Assembly: GCA_052389555.1 (NCBI GenBank) | Contig: JBQTHV010000014.1 | Location: 22,870 to 86,869 of the forward strand | Direction: 5' to 3' | Length of the DNA stretch: 64,000 nucleotides | From: JABFSM01 sp052389555 | GTDB lineage: Bacteria > Gemmatimonadota > Gemmatimonadetes > Gemmatimonadales > GWC2-71-9 | In this document: piece by piece, positions 47,713 through 56,419 of the stretch | Position numbering within the stretch: the first letter of the stretch is position 1 | How the letters are laid out: each line of letters opens with the position of its first letter | Notes under the pieces: model-generated | Seen by the model: the letters and a program-made list of their open reading frames with translations, nothing else | What the model was told of the DNA's origin: nothing | Databases searched by the model: none | Program-made: the position numbers and the translations under genes

Positions 47713-49008
47713 GTGCCCTCCCGACTCCTAACCCGCTTCCGCTGGCTGCTGGCGGTCGGCTCCCTGGCCCTCGGCGCCGGAGGGATCTGGCTCATGGTGC
47801 GATCCGCCCGGCCCGGCCGGGAGCAACCATCGCAAGGCTTCGGCGACCGGCTGTTCGAGGCGGTGTTCTCGCGGATTCGCGCCTCGTCGGTGGATCCGCT
47901 GGACGACGAGGAGCTCTACCGTCGGGCCGCCGAGGGCGTCGTGGAGGAACTCGACGACCCCTACGCCGTACTCCAGCTTCCCCGGCAGCCGCCGCTGCCC
48001 CCGAGCGACGAGCCCCTGCCGCTGGGCCTGTTCCTGGACCGCCGCGACGGACTCATCGTGGTGGTGGCCACGGTGCCCGGCTCGCCGGCGGACTCGGCCG
48101 GGGTGCGAGCCGGCGATGGGGTCATCGCGATCGATACGGTGGGGCTTCCGGCGAGCCGGCTGGACCGGGTTCCCGGGCTCCTGGCGGGCCGGTCCGGGAC
48201 TACGCTGGTGATGCGGGTTAGGCGGGATGGCAGCGGGGCCCTGGCCCTGTCGATCCGCCGGGGGCCGGTCCCGGCGGGGCCCGGCGTCGAAGCCGGGCCG
48301 GCGGGCGACGGGGTGGGTTGGCTGCGCCTAACCCGCTTCGGCCCGGGGATCGACGATTCGGTCCGCCGCGCCGCCTGGCGGCTCCGCGAGCAGGGGAGCC
48401 GCAGCCTGGTCCTGGACCTGCGCGGAGCGGCACAGGGCGGGAACGATCTCGCCGCAGCAGCGGCGGTGGCCGATCTCTTTCTCGAGCGGGGGACGAGTCT
48501 GGTGACGAGCCGGATGCGGCGCGCCAGCGGATCCCAGACGCTCACCGATTCCGCGGATTCACCGTTTGCCGCAATGCCGCTCGCGGTCTTGATCGACGGG
48601 GGAACCGCCGGCGCAGGAGAGGTGATAGCGGGGGCGCTTCAGGATCACGACCGCGCCGTCGTGCTCGGGTCCCCGAGTTACGGGCGAGGGGTTTCCCAGA
48701 ACGAGTTCAGCCTGGGCGGAGGCGCCGTCCTTACCCTGACCACCGCGCTCTGGTTCACGCCTCGCGGGCGCCAGATTCAGCGGCCGCCTCGGCCGGTGAC
48801 GGGAGACACGCTGCCGCGCCCGATCGCCCAGAGCGATGCCGGCCGTCCGCTCGTGGGCGGAGGTGGGATCGTACCGGATCGCATCCTTCCCGAGCGACGG
48901 GACGGGGCCGACCTCGTGCTCGCCGAGGCGCGCCGGCTGCTTGCGCGCGCCACGACCCCTGAAAACGTCTTCGCGCTGCTCGATCGCTCGCGGAGTCCTA
49001 GTCGTTGA
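47713..49008 (+). CDS. S41 (C-terminal processing) peptidase homologue lacking catalytic residues
   Basis: 431 residues from GTG. Membrane anchor about 10-30, PDZ domain about 100-185 (GLIVVVATVPGSPADSAGVRAGD), tail-protease domain about 200-360. In active enzymes the nucleophile is the middle Ser of SASASE and the Lys lies 25 residues later in FGKG. Here the sequences are TAGAGE and YGRG: Gly300 and Arg325, at the same spacing of 25. Both catalytic positions are lost, so it is probably a pseudo-enzyme. The fold residues (IAGALQDHDRAVVLG) are kept. Convergent with the next gene, overlapping 11 bases. Confidence 0.85.
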   Translation: MPSRLLTRFRWLLAVGSLALGAGGIWLMVRSARPGREQPSQGFGDRLFEAVFSRIRASSVDPLDDEELYRRAAEGVVEELDDPYAVLQLPRQPPLPPSDEPLPLGLFLDRRDGLIVVVATVPGSPADSAGVRAGDGVIAIDTVGLPASRLDRVPGLLAGRSGTTLVMRVRRDGSGALALSIRRGPVPAGPGVEAGPAGDGVGWLRLTRFGPGIDDSVRRAAWRLREQGSRSLVLDLRGAAQGGNDLAAAAAVADLFLERGTSLVTSRMRRASGSQTLTDSADSPFAAMPLAVLIDGGTAGAGEVIAGALQDHDRAVVLGSPSYGRGVSQNEFSLGGGAVLTLTTALWFTPRGRQIQRPPRPVTGDTLPRPIAQSDAGRPLVGGGGIVPDRILPERRDGADLVLAEARRLLARATTPENVFALLDRSRSPSR

Positions 49009-49420
49009 GCAGCAGCTGGAGGGTAATGGTGTAGCGGGTGCCGTTGACGTCCTGGTCCACCACCACCAGGGTGTCCTCGATTCGCGACCAAAGCAGGTCA
49101 CGGACGAAGGTGTCGGCTTCCTGCTCGAACCGAACCGTGAGCCCGGTGATTACGGCAGTCCCTTCCATGCTGCCGGTGAACGGCGCGCCTCCGGTGACGC
49201 TGGCCGGCAGGTGCAGCGAACCGGTGGTGGTCCCATCCCGCCGGATCGTGATGCTCAGAGACCCGCCTGGCCCTCGGACGTCGATCGGCTCGCCCCCCGG
49301 CGGAGTGACCCGGAAGATCAGACTCGCGGCATAGGTGCCGGTTTCGAAGGTCGTACCTTCGACGAACTCGGTGCCGGTGCAGGCAAGCAGGACGGTCGTG
49401 AGGATGACGGCGGGCCGCAT
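48998..49420 (-). CDS. Hypothetical lipoprotein
   Basis: 140 residues, not recognised. Signal MRPAVILTTVLLAC with lipobox Cys14. The mature part is beta-rich: GTYAASLIFRVTPPGGEPID, SLSITIRRDGTTTGSLHLPA, EGTAVITGLTVRFEQEADTF, DQDVNGTRYTITLQLLLND. This looks like a small lipocalin-like or jelly-roll barrel. It ends inside the 3' end of the S41 gene. A fold-back array lies upstream. Confidence 0.65.
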   Translation of the reverse strand: MRPAVILTTVLLACTGTEFVEGTTFETGTYAASLIFRVTPPGGEPIDVRGPGGSLSITIRRDGTTTGSLHLPASVTGGAPFTGSMEGTAVITGLTVRFEQEADTFVRDLLWSRIEDTLVVVDQDVNGTRYTITLQLLLND

Positions 49421-49430
49421 GGTGTCTCCT

Positions 49431-49544
49431 GGTAGCTATTGGCTATTGGCTATCGGATGGTGCGATGCACCGGTTGGGGAGCCACCTAGGACATTCCCAC
49501 TCGTAGTGGGACAACCAATAGCCAATAGCCAATAGCCAATAGCC
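49431..49544. repeat. Fold-back array of TATTGGC units (second copy)
   Basis: Left arm 49431-49457 (GGCTATTGG units), right arm 49515-49544 (CCAATAGCC units, four copies). The loop contains a small hairpin, CCCAC-TCGTA-GTGGG. It fills the gap between the hypothetical lipoprotein and the lolA stop. Same unit as 2142-2223. Confidence 0.85.
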
Positions 49545-50210
49545 TCACTGAGTGATGATCCGCACCCCGGGCGGGACCTTGAACTCGAACTGCGCTCGGG
49601 GAATCGCCGCGTTAGGCCGTAATTGCGAAAGCGTCAGAATCCGGCGGACGCCCGGCGCCTCCTCGAGCTCGATGCGGCGCGGCAACCAATCCTCCCGATC
49701 GAGCCACAAGACTGCTCTGGTGAAATTCACGTTTGCCGAACGCGGTACGATGGCGACGACCTCGACCCGCCTGCCGGTGACCGTATCGGTGCGGAGCCAG
49801 GTGCTCTGATATCGTTCCGCGGGGCGATCCAGGATTCGCGCCAGTAGATTCGCGCCATAAACCGGATCCGTCTCCATGCGCATCCGGATCACCTGGCCCG
49901 GTGCCGTGCTGGGGGTGTAGAACCAGACGTAGCTGCCGTCAATCACGATCGCTTCGTCCGGGGGATCGCTGAATCGCATGGCGAAGGCGTTGGGTCCCGC
50001 CTGATAGAGCTTGCCGGTCGCGGTCACTGTATCTCCCAGCGTTGCATCCTGAATGACCTGCACGAAGTCGGCTTGCAACGAACTGAGGCCGCGATACACG
50101 GCTCCCGCCCGGCGGACGACGCTCGGCGCGTCCTGTGAACCGGCGCGGTTCGGGACGAGCGCGATCAGGGAGGCCCCGATCGCGAGGAGGGGAAGGGTTC
50201 CGGGGCTCAT
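49545..50210 (-). CDS. lolA: Outer-membrane lipoprotein carrier LolA-like
   Basis: 221 residues; ATG overlaps the aroF TGA. Signal peptide to about residue 25. The LolA pattern is clear: YRGLSSLQADFVQVIQDATL, TGKLYQAGPNAFAMRFSDPP, EAIVIDGSYVWFYTPSTAPG, and LWLDREDWLPRRIELEEAPG. It carries lipoproteins through the periplasm, consistent with the many lipobox proteins here. Confidence 0.88.
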   Translation of the reverse strand: MSPGTLPLLAIGASLIALVPNRAGSQDAPSVVRRAGAVYRGLSSLQADFVQVIQDATLGDTVTATGKLYQAGPNAFAMRFSDPPDEAIVIDGSYVWFYTPSTAPGQVIRMRMETDPVYGANLLARILDRPAERYQSTWLRTDTVTGRRVEVVAIVPRSANVNFTRAVLWLDREDWLPRRIELEEAPGVRRILTLSQLRPNAAIPRAQFEFKVPPGVRIITQ

Positions 50211-51232
50211 GCGGGCCTGGCCAGGCCGCGTCCAATGGCCGCAGCGATCCCTCGGAGCTCCTCCATCAACAGGTTGAATTGCTCCGGGTAAAGGCTTTGC
50301 GTCCCGTCCGACAAGGCGTGCTCGGGATCGGGATGTACTTCGATCAGCAGTCCATCGGCGCCGGCGGCAACACCGGCCCGCGCGGCAGCGGGAACCAGGT
50401 CGCGCTTTCCCGTGGAGTGGCTCGGATCGGCCAGGATGGGAAGATGCGAAAGCGATTTCACCAGGGCGATGGCGTTGACATCGAATACCGTACGGCTCGA
50501 ATCGAGGCCGCGAATGCCTCGCTCGCACAGGACGATGTTCGGGTTTCCTTCTGACATGACGTGCTCAGCCGCCATCAGCAGGTCGGTAAGTGAGGCCGAC
50601 ATTCCTCGTTTGAGCAGTACTGGCTTGCCGGATCGTCCGGCGAGCCGGAGCAGCGCGAAGTTCTGCATGTTGCGCGCCCCGATCTGAACGATATCGGCCA
50701 CGGCCGCCACCTGCTCGAATCCCGCCTCATCCAGTGCCTCGGTGACGATCAGGAGACCGGTTTCCTGTCGGACCACCCGGAGCAATTCGAGGCCTCGCGC
50801 GCCGAGTCCCTGAAACGCGTAGGGCGAGGTTCTCGGTTTGAACGCTCCGGCCCGAAATCCGGCCGCGCCGGCTGCCTTCACGGCCTGGGCCACGGTACGC
50901 ACCTGTACCTCGCTCTCGACCGAGCAGGGACCGGCGAACACCACGACCGCATTGCCACCCACCGAGAGTCCGTCCCGAAGTGGGACCACCGTGGGCTCGG
51001 CCCGCCACTCCCGCGCCGCCATCCGGTAGGGCCGCGCGAGGGGAACGATCTCGTCGACGCCGGGCAGCGCCGCGATTCGGGCGGGATCGACGCGTCCGTC
51101 GCCGCCGATCACCGCCAGCGCCAGGCGGGGCTCCGTCGCGACTTCCCGGACCGTCAGGCCGAGCTCGCCGAGGAACGCGGCGACCCGGCTGCGATCCGCC
51201 GTCCCCGCGTCGGAGCGGAAGAGAATCAGCAT
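50207..51232 (-). CDS. aroF: 3-deoxy-7-phosphoheptulonate synthase (type I beta, with N-terminal FL domain)
   Basis: 341 residues. N-terminal ferredoxin-like regulatory domain (1-70, LILFRSDAGTADRSRVAAFL), then the TIM barrel with FAGPCSVESEVQVRTVAQAV, FRAGAFKPRTSPYAFQGLG, VLLKRGMSASLTDLLMAAEH, ILADPSHSTGKRDLVPAAAR and GLLIEVHPDPEHALSDGTQS. It makes DAHP, the first step of aromatic amino acid synthesis. The N-terminal domain gives feedback inhibition in homologues. Confidence 0.93.
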   Translation of the reverse strand: MLILFRSDAGTADRSRVAAFLGELGLTVREVATEPRLALAVIGGDGRVDPARIAALPGVDEIVPLARPYRMAAREWRAEPTVVPLRDGLSVGGNAVVVFAGPCSVESEVQVRTVAQAVKAAGAAGFRAGAFKPRTSPYAFQGLGARGLELLRVVRQETGLLIVTEALDEAGFEQVAAVADIVQIGARNMQNFALLRLAGRSGKPVLLKRGMSASLTDLLMAAEHVMSEGNPNIVLCERGIRGLDSSRTVFDVNAIALVKSLSHLPILADPSHSTGKRDLVPAAARAGVAAGADGLLIEVHPDPEHALSDGTQSLYPEQFNLLMEELRGIAAAIGRGLARPA

Positions 51233-51267
51233 GCTAGGAAAGACTGACGACTGGCCACCGACGGCAG

Positions 51268-54200
51268 CTACCCAACGGCAGCCGCCTCCCGCTCCGCCAG
51301 GCGTACCCCGACCACCGTGCTCACTCCGGGTTCCTGCATTGTGACGCCATACACGGCGTCGGCGGCCTGCATGGTGCGCGGGTTATGGGTGATGACGATG
51401 AACTGGGTGTTTCGTTTGAACTCGTCCAGCAAGGTCGTAAACCGCCCCACGTTGGCATCATCGAGCGGGGCGTCCACTTCGTCGAGCAGGCAGAACGGAC
51501 TCGGCTTGGACAGGTAGATACTGAAGAGCAGCGAGACGGCCACGAGGGTCCGTTCGCCGCCGGAAAGCAGGTGGATCCGCTGGACCCGTTTGCCGCGGGG
51601 GGCCGCATGAATGTCGATTTCGCTTTCCAGCGGATCGTCCGGATCGGCCAGCCGGAGCTGGCACTCACCCCCGCCAAAGAGGGCGTGGAAGACCTGCTGG
51701 AAGTTCTGCTGGATCGCGTTGAACGTGTCGAGGAACAATGCCCGGGCAGTGCTGTCGATCTCCTTGATGGCCTGGAGCAGGGACTGCCGGGCTGCGACCA
51801 GGTCGTCCCGCTGCGCCGTGAGGAAGCTCAGCCGCTTCGACTCTTCAGCGTGCTCTTCGACGGCCAGTGGATTGACCGGGCCGATCGCCTCGAGGACCTC
51901 GCTGATCCGCGCTGCCTCCGCTTCGAGCGCCTCGCGGTCGAGCGGTAAGGGTGAAACCGCGGCCTCGAGCCGGTCGAAGGGTTGCTTCCACTCGGCTTCC
52001 AGTCGCTCGACGAGGCTGCGCCGGAGCCCGGTCGCCTCGGTCAGCTCGACTTCGAGCCGGTGATAGTCCTCGCTCGCGAGATCGAGGTGGGTGCGGACCT
52101 GCTGCACCGACTCCTCGGTTCGGGTCAGGCGAGCGGTGGCTTCGGCGAGCGCGGCTTCGGCCTCGGCGGTCGCTCGTTCCAGCGCTTGGGCGGTCCGGAG
52201 CCGCTCTTCCTGCTGGACCCGCCAGCTCTGTTCCTGGTGTTCCAGCGAGGCTTGCTCTTCCTCGAGCCGGCCCAGGTCGCCGGCGAGCATCTGGCTTGCG
52301 GTTTGGGCTGCCCGGATGGTCTCGGCCGCGCGGGCGAGCCGTTCCTCGGTGGCCCTAACCCGCGCGCCCAGGTGAGCCTCCCGCACCTGCCATTCGACCC
52401 GCGATTCGCGGGCGGCTTCCTGCTCCGCTTCGAGCGCGGCGAGGGTTTCGCGCTCCCGGGCGAGCCGTTCGCTCGCTTCCGCCTGCACCCGAGCGGCATC
52501 GGTGATCGCCCGCTCGACCTCCACCCGGCGCCCTTCCGCCCGCTCGATCCGGTGGCCAAGGGCTGCGCCGGCCAATTCGGTCTCGGCGAGGTCGCGGGTC
52601 AGCCGCTGCAGGAGCCGAGTCGCATCTTCGCGCTCGGCCACCAGGGTCCGCTTGGTCTCCCGCCGCCGCTCGGCCTCCGCCAGGGCCGCGGTGGCCTGCT
52701 CCTCCAGCTCCCCGAGCCGCGCTTCGGTCTCGGCCAGGGCGGTCGTTACCGCCCGATGGGCCGCGGACCGGGTATCGATCTCCTCGCCCAGGCGGGTTAG
52801 GTCGGCGCGGCGCCGAAGCGGCCCACTGGTGCTGGTGGCGCCGGCCAGCAGAATTGCCCCGCTGGGCCGCCGCAAGGCATGGCCGCGCCCCTCCCCGGCG
52901 TCGAGGACCTCCGAGCCGGAGAGCAACGCCTCCACCCAGCCCGCCGCGGGTGTTTCGGCGCGCAGCCGGGTGCCGAGCGGGTTAGGGCCGTTGCCATTGA
53001 GCCGAGGACCGGGATCGAGGGGCAGCAGCAAGACCGCGCCCGGCTGGGCCTCGGCGTGCCAGCGCCGAATTGCCTCGATGCCCGATTGGTCGCGAACCAG
53101 GACGGCATGCATCCATTCGCCCAGGAGGCGCTCGGCGAGCTCGGCAGTCTCGGGATCGGCGCTCAGGTAGTCGCTGAGTGGGCCCAGGACCGCGCCGTCG
53201 AAACGGGCCCGCACCTCGAGCAGCGCCGCCGCGCCCGGCGCCAGACCTACCCGGTCCCGCTCCAGTTCCTCGAGCGCGGCCCTTCGGGTCGTCAGTTGGG
53301 CGAGCGACTCCTCGACGAAACGCTTGCGGGAACGCTCGGTCCCCTCCTGCTCGCGCGCGGCTGCTACGGCATGCCGAGCCCGTTCGGCCCGCTCGGCAGC
53401 CCCCAGCGCCTCGGTGGTGGCCCGATCGGCTGCTTCGGTCGCGCGGTGCACCTGCGCTTCGGCGCGGGCCAGCTCTTCCCGCAGGGCTCGGATGCGCTCG
53501 CTCGCCGATGCCGCCTGTTCCCGCAGCGCGAGGAGCTCCTGTTCGAGTGCCTGTCGTTCGCCTCCCAGGCTGTGAAGCCTCTGCACGCGCAAAGCCAGGG
53601 CCGCCTCGACGTTTCGCACGGCGAAACGCTGCGCCGAAACCCGGGTACGCACCTCGGCTTCCACCGTCGAGCGGGAGTCGAGCTGCTGCTGGATGATCTC
53701 GCGCTCCCCGCTTGCGCTGGTCAGCTCCCCCGCGGCCGCCTCCTGTTCCTGCTGGGCTTCCTCGCTCCGGCGCGCCGCAGTGCGGCGTTCTTCTTCGTCT
53801 CGGCGCTGCCGCTCCTCGAGGTGGGATTGCCGCTCGGCCGCGAGGGCGAGCTCGCCGTCGAGCTTGGACAGCGCGATCTGGCACTCGCCCAGCTGACGCG
53901 CCAGGTGGGTACGGTGTTCTTCGGCCCGGGTTCGCTCGCGGGCCGCCCCGTCGTGCGCTCGCTCGGCTTCCCGGAGCCGCTCGCGAAGGGCCGGGAGCTC
54001 GCGGGTTAGGGTCTCGTGGCGGGACTTGGCCCCGGCGGCGCGTTCGGCCAGCTGGTCCAGCTGTCGGCGGGCCAGGGTCACGCTCACCGCGAATTTTTCC
54101 TCCATCAGCCGGGCATGGCGTTCCGCCTTGCCCTTCTGGCGGGCCAGCGAGCGAATCTGGGACTGGACCTCGAGAATCAGGTCCTCGAGCCGCTGCAGAT

Positions 54201-54759
54201 CGGTTGCCGTATCCTCGAGGCGCCGTTCGGTGCTGTGCTTGCGGTCCCGATACAGCCCGATCCCGGCTGCCTCCTCGAACAGCGAGCGCCGTTCCTCGGC
54301 CCGGTCGGACAGCAGGAGATCGATCATGCGTCCTTCGATCACCACTCCGGTTCCCCCGCCCAATCCGGTCCCCCGGAGCAGGTCCTGAATGTCACGCAGC
54401 CGCACCGAAGTGGCATTGAGCAAGTACTCGCTTTGCCCGGACCGGGAGAGGCGGCGGGTTATGACCACCTCCTGGTAGGCGATCGGCAGCTCACCCGCCG
54501 AATTGTCGAGGTAGAGGGAGACTTCGGTGAGGTTGACCGGCCGGCGCCCGGCCGATCCCTGGAAGATCACGTCCTCCATCTTGGCCCCGCGGAGCAGCCG
54601 GGCCGACTGCTCTCCCAGCACCCAGCGAACCGCGTCGGAGATGTTCGACTTGCCGCAACCATTGGGGCCCACGATGGCGGTCACCCCATCGCGGAATTCG
54701 AAGACAACTGTATCGGCGAATGACTTGAAGCCGGACAGCTCCAGTCGGGTCAGCTTCAT
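51268..54759 (-). CDS. smc: Chromosome segregation protein SMC
   Basis: 1163 residues, usual length. N-terminal head: MKLTRLELSGFKSFADTVVF and Walker A GPNGCGKSNISDAVRWVLGE; two long coiled coils (about 165-490 and 660-1000) around a hinge near 510-640; C-terminal head with the signature LSGGERTLVAVSLLFSIYLS and Walker B CLLDEVDAPLDDANVGRF. SMC with ScpAB condenses and segregates the chromosome. Four CGGGTTAGG motifs are found inside (about 52354, 52793, 52978 and 54002). Confidence 0.96.
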   Translation of the reverse strand: MKLTRLELSGFKSFADTVVFEFRDGVTAIVGPNGCGKSNISDAVRWVLGEQSARLLRGAKMEDVIFQGSAGRRPVNLTEVSLYLDNSAGELPIAYQEVVITRRLSRSGQSEYLLNATSVRLRDIQDLLRGTGLGGGTGVVIEGRMIDLLLSDRAEERRSLFEEAAGIGLYRDRKHSTERRLEDTATDLQRLEDLILEVQSQIRSLARQKGKAERHARLMEEKFAVSVTLARRQLDQLAERAAGAKSRHETLTRELPALRERLREAERAHDGAARERTRAEEHRTHLARQLGECQIALSKLDGELALAAERQSHLEERQRRDEEERRTAARRSEEAQQEQEAAAGELTSASGEREIIQQQLDSRSTVEAEVRTRVSAQRFAVRNVEAALALRVQRLHSLGGERQALEQELLALREQAASASERIRALREELARAEAQVHRATEAADRATTEALGAAERAERARHAVAAAREQEGTERSRKRFVEESLAQLTTRRAALEELERDRVGLAPGAAALLEVRARFDGAVLGPLSDYLSADPETAELAERLLGEWMHAVLVRDQSGIEAIRRWHAEAQPGAVLLLPLDPGPRLNGNGPNPLGTRLRAETPAAGWVEALLSGSEVLDAGEGRGHALRRPSGAILLAGATSTSGPLRRRADLTRLGEEIDTRSAAHRAVTTALAETEARLGELEEQATAALAEAERRRETKRTLVAEREDATRLLQRLTRDLAETELAGAALGHRIERAEGRRVEVERAITDAARVQAEASERLARERETLAALEAEQEAARESRVEWQVREAHLGARVRATEERLARAAETIRAAQTASQMLAGDLGRLEEEQASLEHQEQSWRVQQEERLRTAQALERATAEAEAALAEATARLTRTEESVQQVRTHLDLASEDYHRLEVELTEATGLRRSLVERLEAEWKQPFDRLEAAVSPLPLDREALEAEAARISEVLEAIGPVNPLAVEEHAEESKRLSFLTAQRDDLVAARQSLLQAIKEIDSTARALFLDTFNAIQQNFQQVFHALFGGGECQLRLADPDDPLESEIDIHAAPRGKRVQRIHLLSGGERTLVAVSLLFSIYLSKPSPFCLLDEVDAPLDDANVGRFTTLLDEFKRNTQFIVITHNPRTMQAADAVYGVTMQEPGVSTVVGVRLAEREAAAVG

Positions 54760-54847
54760 TCGCGAGCGGCGAGAAGGAGGACGACGCGGCCCGGGGGACC
54801 GCTGGTTCTGTGCAAGATAATGAGGATGGGTTGGATCTTCGATAGGG

Positions 54848-54968
54848 CGGTCAGACGGACAGACGGATGGACGGACAGACGGTCAGTCCTTGGTCGACCC
54901 TGGCCTGGTACTCTGCTGCGACTCCGACCGCTTGACCTTCTGTCCGTCTGTCCGTCTGACCGTCCGTC
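54848..54968. repeat. Fold-back array of GGACAGAC / GTCTGTCC units
   Basis: Left arm 54848-54886: CGGTCAGACGGACAGACGGA and on. Right arm 54931-54968: TGTCCGTCTGTCCGTCTGAC and on. The arms match at 20 of 22 positions. The TGA stop of the SPOR gene (54967-54969) is at the outer end. Gap between the SPOR gene and smc, both on the minus strand. Confidence 0.85.
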
Positions 54969-56367
54969 ACGGCCTTTTCCCCGGCAACCAAATCAGGAAA
55001 TACGCTCTCCCGATTGCCCGGCCGACCGAATCTGCCGCCTCTCGGTTTGGGTAGGGTCCCACAGCCACCCGGAAACCGTCCTCCGGTTCCACCGGATCGA
55101 GCACTGAAGCCGGAAACCCATCGGCGACGAGCTGCTTGACCAGCAGCCCAGCCCATTCCGGGTTCTGGGTGCGGCTGACCTGAAGATAGGCCTGGGTGGA
55201 GTCGGTCCTGGCCGGGGTGAGATCAGCGGTCAGGGTACTGTCCTGAAGGAGTCGGGCGGAATCCGCGGCGGCCAGGGCGGCGGGAACCCGTTCGGGCGGG
55301 ACCCAGGAAACCAACAGCCAACGGTCACGGCCACCCTCGGGAAGCCGTCCGGTTTCGCTGACCGGAATCGTGAGCAAATCCAGCGCAACGACATCATCGC
55401 CTTGCCGGACCACCAGAGTCGAAGGACCGGCGACGAGTGGGAGATCGGACGACCACTCCGCCAGGACCGAGGCGGTCTCGCGATTGGTGGTCAGATCGAT
55501 GATCCACACGGAGTCACCGGCGGCCCGATGCGCCAGGAGCCAGCGGCCCGAAGCATCCGGACGGAACTCGCGGGCGCGACCCGGAAGCTGAACCGGTGGA
55601 AGCTCCTTGAGCGTGAACCGGTCGAAGACTCGGATGGGACCCTCATCCCGGCTTACGTAGAGCCGGTGGCCGGATGGGCTGAATGCCACTTGCCGGGCTC
55701 GCTCGACCGAGGCGAGCGCCCGGACGGCCCGCGCCCCGCCGGTTTCGTAGAGGAAGACCCCGGAATCGGTAGCGACGGCCACCATATCGCCCCACGCCGT
55801 TGCGGAAACGTCTCCTGGGGGGAGCGGCGTCGAATGGACTACCTGGTCGGGGTTGGCCGTGATGAGCCGAGCCGGGGGCCCGGTCACCGTGATAACCTGA
55901 TCGTTGACGGCCGCGAACAAGGCGCGCGCCCTCGCGGGCAATGGATCATGAAATGGCGCTGCTTCCCGGCGGGCAATGCGCACCACGCGAAGGTTCTGGT
56001 CCGCCAGATAGAGGGAGCCGTCGGGGCCCACCGTTCCCGTCACTACCCGTGCCAGGCGTTTCCGCACGGCACGAGTCTCCAGGTCTATGCTGACCAGACT
56101 ATCCTCCGTGTCGATCGCCCAGAGGAGCCGCTGGTCCAGATCGGCCCCGAGAACCAGTCGAGTGGGAGGAACGGGAAACGAGGTCCAGGCGGCAGGACCC
56201 AGGCTGTCGGCGTAGTACGCCTGCACCGGTCCGCCCTCACTTGGGAATCGGAGCAAGGAGACCTGGCCGTGACCGCCGGTTGCGGGAAGATCCGGAGGGG
56301 GGCTCGCCTTTTCGCGGCCGCACGCGACGGCGAAGAGGATGAAGGCGGTGGCTACCGAGCGCTCCAA
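54967..56367 (-). CDS. SPOR-domain lipoprotein with beta-propeller
   Basis: 466 residues if it starts at TTG 56367, giving MERSVATAFILFAVAC, a lipobox. No ATG or GTG gives a good signal, and upstream bases are a repeat. Propeller blades span about 40-360: LGADLDQRLLWAIDTEDSLV, TGTVGPDGSLYLADQNLRVV, VAFSPSGHRLYVSRDEGPIR, FRPDASGRWLLAHRAAGDSV. A SPOR domain ends the protein (QAYLQVSRTQNPEWAGLLVK, GFRVAVGPYPNREAADSVGR), which binds denuded septal peptidoglycan. It follows the protease/barrel gene on the same strand by about 50 bases. Confidence 0.75.
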   Translation of the reverse strand: MERSVATAFILFAVACGREKASPPPDLPATGGHGQVSLLRFPSEGGPVQAYYADSLGPAAWTSFPVPPTRLVLGADLDQRLLWAIDTEDSLVSIDLETRAVRKRLARVVTGTVGPDGSLYLADQNLRVVRIARREAAPFHDPLPARARALFAAVNDQVITVTGPPARLITANPDQVVHSTPLPPGDVSATAWGDMVAVATDSGVFLYETGGARAVRALASVERARQVAFSPSGHRLYVSRDEGPIRVFDRFTLKELPPVQLPGRAREFRPDASGRWLLAHRAAGDSVWIIDLTTNRETASVLAEWSSDLPLVAGPSTLVVRQGDDVVALDLLTIPVSETGRLPEGGRDRWLLVSWVPPERVPAALAAADSARLLQDSTLTADLTPARTDSTQAYLQVSRTQNPEWAGLLVKQLVADGFPASVLDPVEPEDGFRVAVGPYPNREAADSVGRAIGRAYFLIWLPGKRP

Positions 56368-56383
56368 CCCAAGCGCGCTGCTG

Positions 56384-56418
56384 CTTGACTGCCCGACCGC
56401 CTGACCGGCTGACCGCCT
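56384..56418. repeat. GACCGCCT array
   Basis: Four GACCGCCT/GACCGGCT units between the SPOR gene and the protease/barrel gene, next to the minus-strand stop of the latter. Confidence 0.65.
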
Positions 56419-56419
56419 G

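Noticed and set aside
52879..54009. Long plus-strand frames opposite smc
   Set aside because: Shadow frames produced by GC-rich third codon positions; no known motif.
54848..54968. Insertion sequence or MITE ends
   Set aside because: The inverted arms are internal tandem arrays, differ at each locus, and no transposase or target duplication is seen.
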